A stretch of DNA of 64,000 nt from Rotaria sordida (Eukaryota; Rotifera; Eurotatoria; Philodinida; Philodinidae): contig CAJNOL010000002.1 in assembly GCA_905250125.1 (NCBI GenBank), positions 248,001 through 312,000 on the forward strand. Direction: 5' to 3'. Below the pieces are notes generated by a model. The model was not told the DNA's origin and ran no database searches. It saw only the letters and a program-made list of their open reading frames with translations. Shown here in pieces: positions 60,408 through 64,000 of the stretch. Positions within the stretch are counted from its first letter, which is position 1; the number at the start of each line of letters is the position of its first letter. Position numbers and translations under genes: made by a program.

Positions 60408-63385
60408 TTATAAATAACATGATAAGAGATCATTTGCTTGTGTGGAATCTATAAATCCTATGGGATTAGAAACAACTTTTTCTTTCTTTTTAATTGCTTT
60501 TGATGAAGAACTTTGATGACATGTTGAACAAAATCGAACAAGTTTTATTAATTGTATAGAATCATCATTGTCAACTCGACGTCGTTTTCGATCTAATAAA
60601 TACAAATGAAGATAATTTTTATATGAAAATTGCTCGAATATATTCATACAAAAATTATTATCGACTGTTGTTGTTGAAGATTGTAATTGAGTAATTTTTG
60701 CAATCCATCCACGATTAATTATTTCTTCCCAACTATTTTGTATTGAACAATTACATTCATGAAGATTATCAAATTCTTTAATAAATATTGACTTTTCCTA
60801 ATGGTAGAGAAGAAACATAGTTAAATATTTCTTTGAAAAATATAGAGATTCTTTTACATGAGAAGCGACTAGTGAGATATACAGAGTATCAAGTGACGTT
60901 AATGCTTTTAGAAAACGTCCTGATTGACTTGTGAGATTATTTCCTAGAATATATAAATTGATGACAATTGCTTTATATATATATATAACATAAATCAAAA
61001 GTTTGTTTGAACACACTAAAATTTGCAAATAATCATACTACGTAAAAGAATCATTTTCTATGAATTTCTTATGATACACGAGAAAAATTGACTTATATTG
61101 TATATTACAATCTATTAAAACTTAAACTAGTGCAACGACAAAAGTAATCTATCACATTGAGGAGCAATCTCATCGTGCAACAACTTTATTTCTCTCTCTC
61201 TCTGAATTAAAAATGTGCGTGGCCAAGACATTTGCTTTTTTTTTAATAAGTAGTTGGCGCAGTGTGTTTCATGTTTTCTTTCATGTTTAAGTTCAAATAA
61301 ACAAACTCATTTTACGTCCTAAATCTAAGTCCACTATAAATCTTGGATTCGATTATGTGTATGGTGTTACTCAAGGATTGTACAGCAATAATGACCTCAA
61401 TTGAATTAGAAGAATGGCATAGTCGACGGAACGTTTGGAATCTAGAGAATAGGCTCAACAGTCTTTATAAAATCGTCACCGGAAAGTTAGGAATAAGGAG
61501 TCAGAGGGCAAGCCTTTTTATGTTAGTAATATGAACTATAGTTCAGAAACAATTCACAACTTGTATCAAACGACAAGCACTTAAAGAAACACGGAAACAT
61601 TTGTGTTTTCGATCTATCTTCCTGAAAAATAGGATAATAGTAAAGCAGTAGTGTTCACAAATAAAAAAATGAATTACATTGTGGGTTTGCTTACTCCGTT
61701 GAAAATGTTTCTTAGGCATCTAAGGCTTAGCCGCTGAAGCCGAAGAAAACTTTCGGCAGCTTTTAGTTTATCTAACTCGAGTTTTCTGTACAATACGACA
61801 ATTTGTCCTCGATAGTGGTGGAAAATTTTGACACTTTTACAAGAGTTTTCACGCACTGTATAAATCAATTAATATGATAGAATCAGAAACAAATATTTGA
61901 GTCTACCCAAGCCTCGTGACTTCAACGCCTTTGGAGAATGAGTCATTCGAACATTTTCAATCTCACTCATACAGTAGACAATTTTTATTCAGTATGTGAG
62001 CATAATTTATTTTCTCCCAAAAACGAGTTTTTTTTTCGTAGAAATATTAGCCTCTTATATCCAGAAATAATATTGCTGCAAAAAAAAGATCATTTGCGAT
62101 GGAAAATTCCTGTGAGAGACCCTCATCCTAAACTCATAAAAAAATTTTTGATTTTAAAAAATTGGCAAATGATACATTATTCGATGTAGTTTTTCATGTT
62201 GATTCCAAATACATCTTTATTTTTTCCTCCAAGTGCATCTATGACAAAGAAATCACGAAAAAACTTTTGAAAAGGCAGGGCTTTTGGAAAACCTATATCT
62301 CATATCAGAAGTATTTACGCATCTTTGCGTTAACTGACTGTATATTCCAGATAGAGGAGAACATTCTCTGAAAGTTTCGACGATGTCATATAAGTAGAAA
62401 AAAGCGGTGATCAACTTTACTGAAGACCTCTTTTTCACATAAATGCTTAGCGTAAAAAGAATAGTGATTTTTTTCAGAACGAAAACTTTTCCTATAAATT
62501 GATAAAGCAGAAGTCCTCGTTTTAGAATATGTAGGATTTATTGTCTGACTCTTTTTATTTTTCACAGAATGAAATGATGTTTTTCTCTAAAGGTACCAAA
62601 TTTTCAACTAAGTTTTTTCAGTGAATTTAGTCGTTGGAACAGATTTTTTTTAATCAAAAGACTGTTCGTTAATCAAAGTATATTAGTTACTATTCAAATC
62701 TCGAAAAAGCTCACTTTCACTTTATTTCATCTAATGTCTACTTTAACTCGGCCGCTAACTCTAATATTATAGTAATTGGTTTACAAATTGATACTAAATA
62801 GTATTTCATTCAAAATGTCTTTATTTAGAAAGAAAAAAAGAATTTCTTTAATCTTATATTTATATGATTATTAGTTATCTTACCTTGAAGATGTAAACTA
62901 TGTAAATTACATAAAGCTTTGCTTCGAATTCGATTACTAGCTGTTAATAATCGAATATCTTCATCATCTAATTGATTAAAAGTTAATCTTAAATATTCAA
63001 TATTTTCCATTTGTCCAATAATATTTAAAATTTTTCTTTTTTCTTCATGATCAAATTTTTCCAAAGCATATGAAAAATCAAGTTGAATTACATTTAAATT
63101 TATACGTTTTAATAAATGAAGATAAAAATTAGCCGTTAAAAAATTTAAATTATTTGTTATAGAATAACAAAAACTTGTACAAAATATATCTGAATGATAA
63201 TCTGTTAAAATATTGATTATTTTTATAAGATCATTTTCATTAATTATTGATAATGATGATATTGTTTTTAAATATTCATCAAAAATTTTTTCAACAATTT
63301 CATTTGGTAAATAACGACAACTTTCAATAGACAAAAAATATTTTCCCAATATACGAGATGCAAGATTAACAAGTGATGGAATCAT
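60408..63385 (-). CDS. Leucine-rich repeat protein, 325 residues, possible E3 receptor type
   Basis: Three minus-strand exons (63385-62884, 60943-60858, 60797-60408) join in frame. The N-terminus MIPSLVNLASRIL, then YLPNEIVEKIFDEYL (about 25-39), resembles the start of F-box or BC-box LRR substrate receptors. Leucine-rich repeats follow (IEYLRLTFNQLDDEDIRLL, LHSLHLQGNNLTSQSGRFL, which is split by an intron, and LTSLDTLYISL). The C-terminal half is basic (DRKRRRVDND) with a CSTCHQ motif. Family membership beyond LRR is a guess: the SLVNLASRIL stretch fits a loose elongin BC-box pattern. The ATG follows an acceptor (TTTCTTTCTAG) by 1 nt. Intron 60944-62883 is 1.94 kb. Confidence 0.72.
60944..62883 (-). 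other. Long intron 1 of the LRR gene
   Basis: 1,940 bp without recognised coding sequence; open stretches at 61343-61534 and 61938-62189 show no domain. No clear long inverted repeat was found, unlike the other long introns. Confidence 0.5.
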
Positions 63386-63386
63386 T

Positions 63387-63388
63387 CT
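63387..63388 (-). promoter_or_regulatory. 3' splice acceptor 1 nt before the LRR gene ATG
   Basis: Minus-strand CATTTCTTTCTAG ends here and the ATG begins 1 nt later. An in-frame ATG at 63412 lies before the acceptor and would be removed if it is used. Confidence 0.5.
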
Positions 63389-63547
63389 AGAAAGAAATGA
63401 TTTCAATATCATGAAAAAAAAAAATCGAAAAATTCAAAATCATCCATTGATTGCTTTTAAATGAATAATAAAAAAATGATATAGATTACATTTAACGAAA
63501 AAAACAAACAGAAGAAAAGACAAGATATTGTAAGAAAGTTGTTTAAA

Positions 63548-64000
63548 CTATTTTTTAAATGGAATAGCAGCTATTACAACAATAGCAACGAAAAGAAGTA
63601 TAATAATAATCCATAACAATAATGCTGAAGATTTTCGATCAATAACTTTAACTAACATTGTTTGACGTTTAACACGAGAATCAAGTAAACTTGTACGATC
63701 AGTTATTGTATCAAGTATTTCATTATGTCTATCAACTTCACTATTCATTGCAACACCGATTTCTTTTTGACGTTTAACTATTGCATGTAATGCATCAATT
63801 GCTTCATCATTATCTATAGAAATAGACAAAAATAACAATCTTTTTTATGTTTTGACAATCATATGTAAATTTTAAAAAAGATAATACTTTTTCGTAAATT
63901 TGAACGAAGTCCAGTAAATTCTTCATTTGTTAAACCTTGAGTATTTTCTGTTTCAACAGCAGATGCAAAACGTGGATCCACTCGATCACGTGGTCTAATA
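63548..64000 (-). CDS. STX8: Syntaxin-8 (Qc-SNARE), 3' part
   Basis: Endosomal SNARE acting in late-endosome and lysosome fusion, anchored by a C-terminal membrane helix. Two exons are in the window (64000-63888 and 63813-63548); the 5' part lies beyond the window end. The visible protein has a linker (RPRDRVDPRFASAVE, NTQGLTNEEF), a Qc-SNARE helix (AIVKRQKEIGVAMNSEVDRH, NEILDTITDRTSLLDSRV) and the tail segment VKVIDRKSS followed by about 22 hydrophobic residues and a short KK end. This tail organisation is that of syntaxin-8. It lies 162 bp upstream of the LRR gene on the same strand. Confidence 0.88.

Overview
The window is AT-rich animal nuclear DNA. Its genes have many short introns (mostly 45-80 bp, GT..AG) and a few introns of 0.6-1.9 kb. 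Protein families are clearly metazoan: importin-7, RIM-binding protein, Mint/X11, Pin1, profilin, syntaxin-8. Base composition, compact introns, A/T-ending codons and 3' splice acceptors lying 1-36 nt before several start codons (as expected for spliced-leader trans-splicing) suggest a rotifer, probably a bdelloid. That placement is inference; no species marker is present. For the reconstructed complete spliced genes the exon sums are exact multiples of three.

Layout. 1-7.2 kb is gene-poor and holds a 1,046-bp fold-back element flanked by TA plus islands of short degenerate repeats. 7.2-7.7 kb (-) is profilin. 8.85-16.2 kb (+) is importin-7 in 19 exons, with a palindromic element in one long intron. 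16.2-19.3 kb is intergenic with another palindrome. 19.3-21.0 kb (+) is a Ser/Thr-rich protein of unknown function. 21.5-28.4 kb (-) is a RIM-binding protein (coiled coil, SH3, three FN3, two SH3). 29.1-32.2 kb (-) is an unrecognised coiled-coil gene whose large intron contains, on the same strand, an intronless cytochrome c gene with a 147-residue Gly/Ser/Lys repeat extension. 33.9-34.4 kb (+) is a small coiled-coil protein. 35.6-42.7 kb (-) is Mint/X11 (PTB-PDZ-PDZ). 43.8-44.1 kb (-) is a 76-aa acidic protein. 47.2-49.7 kb (-) is BCKDHB. 51.7-53.4 kb (-) is a protein with two alpha-crystallin domains. 54.1-56.1 kb (-) is Pin1. 57.4-64 kb (-) is a tight same-strand series: syntaxin-8 (cut by the window end), an LRR protein and succinate-semialdehyde dehydrogenase.

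Functional links. RIM-binding protein and Mint are both presynaptic scaffolds; BCKDHB and succinate-semialdehyde dehydrogenase are mitochondrial enzymes; cytochrome c is an electron carrier. Most neighbours are functionally unrelated. The exception in organisation is the STX8-LRR-SSADH series: the last two coding regions are 32 bp apart with a splice acceptor inside the gap, which looks like an operon resolved by trans-splicing.

The strongest points for follow-up are the extended nested cytochrome c, the operon-like trio, and a set of long inverted-repeat elements without transposase, five of them inside introns where transcription would give long hairpin RNA. Coordinates were read by hand, so an exon edge may be off by a base.
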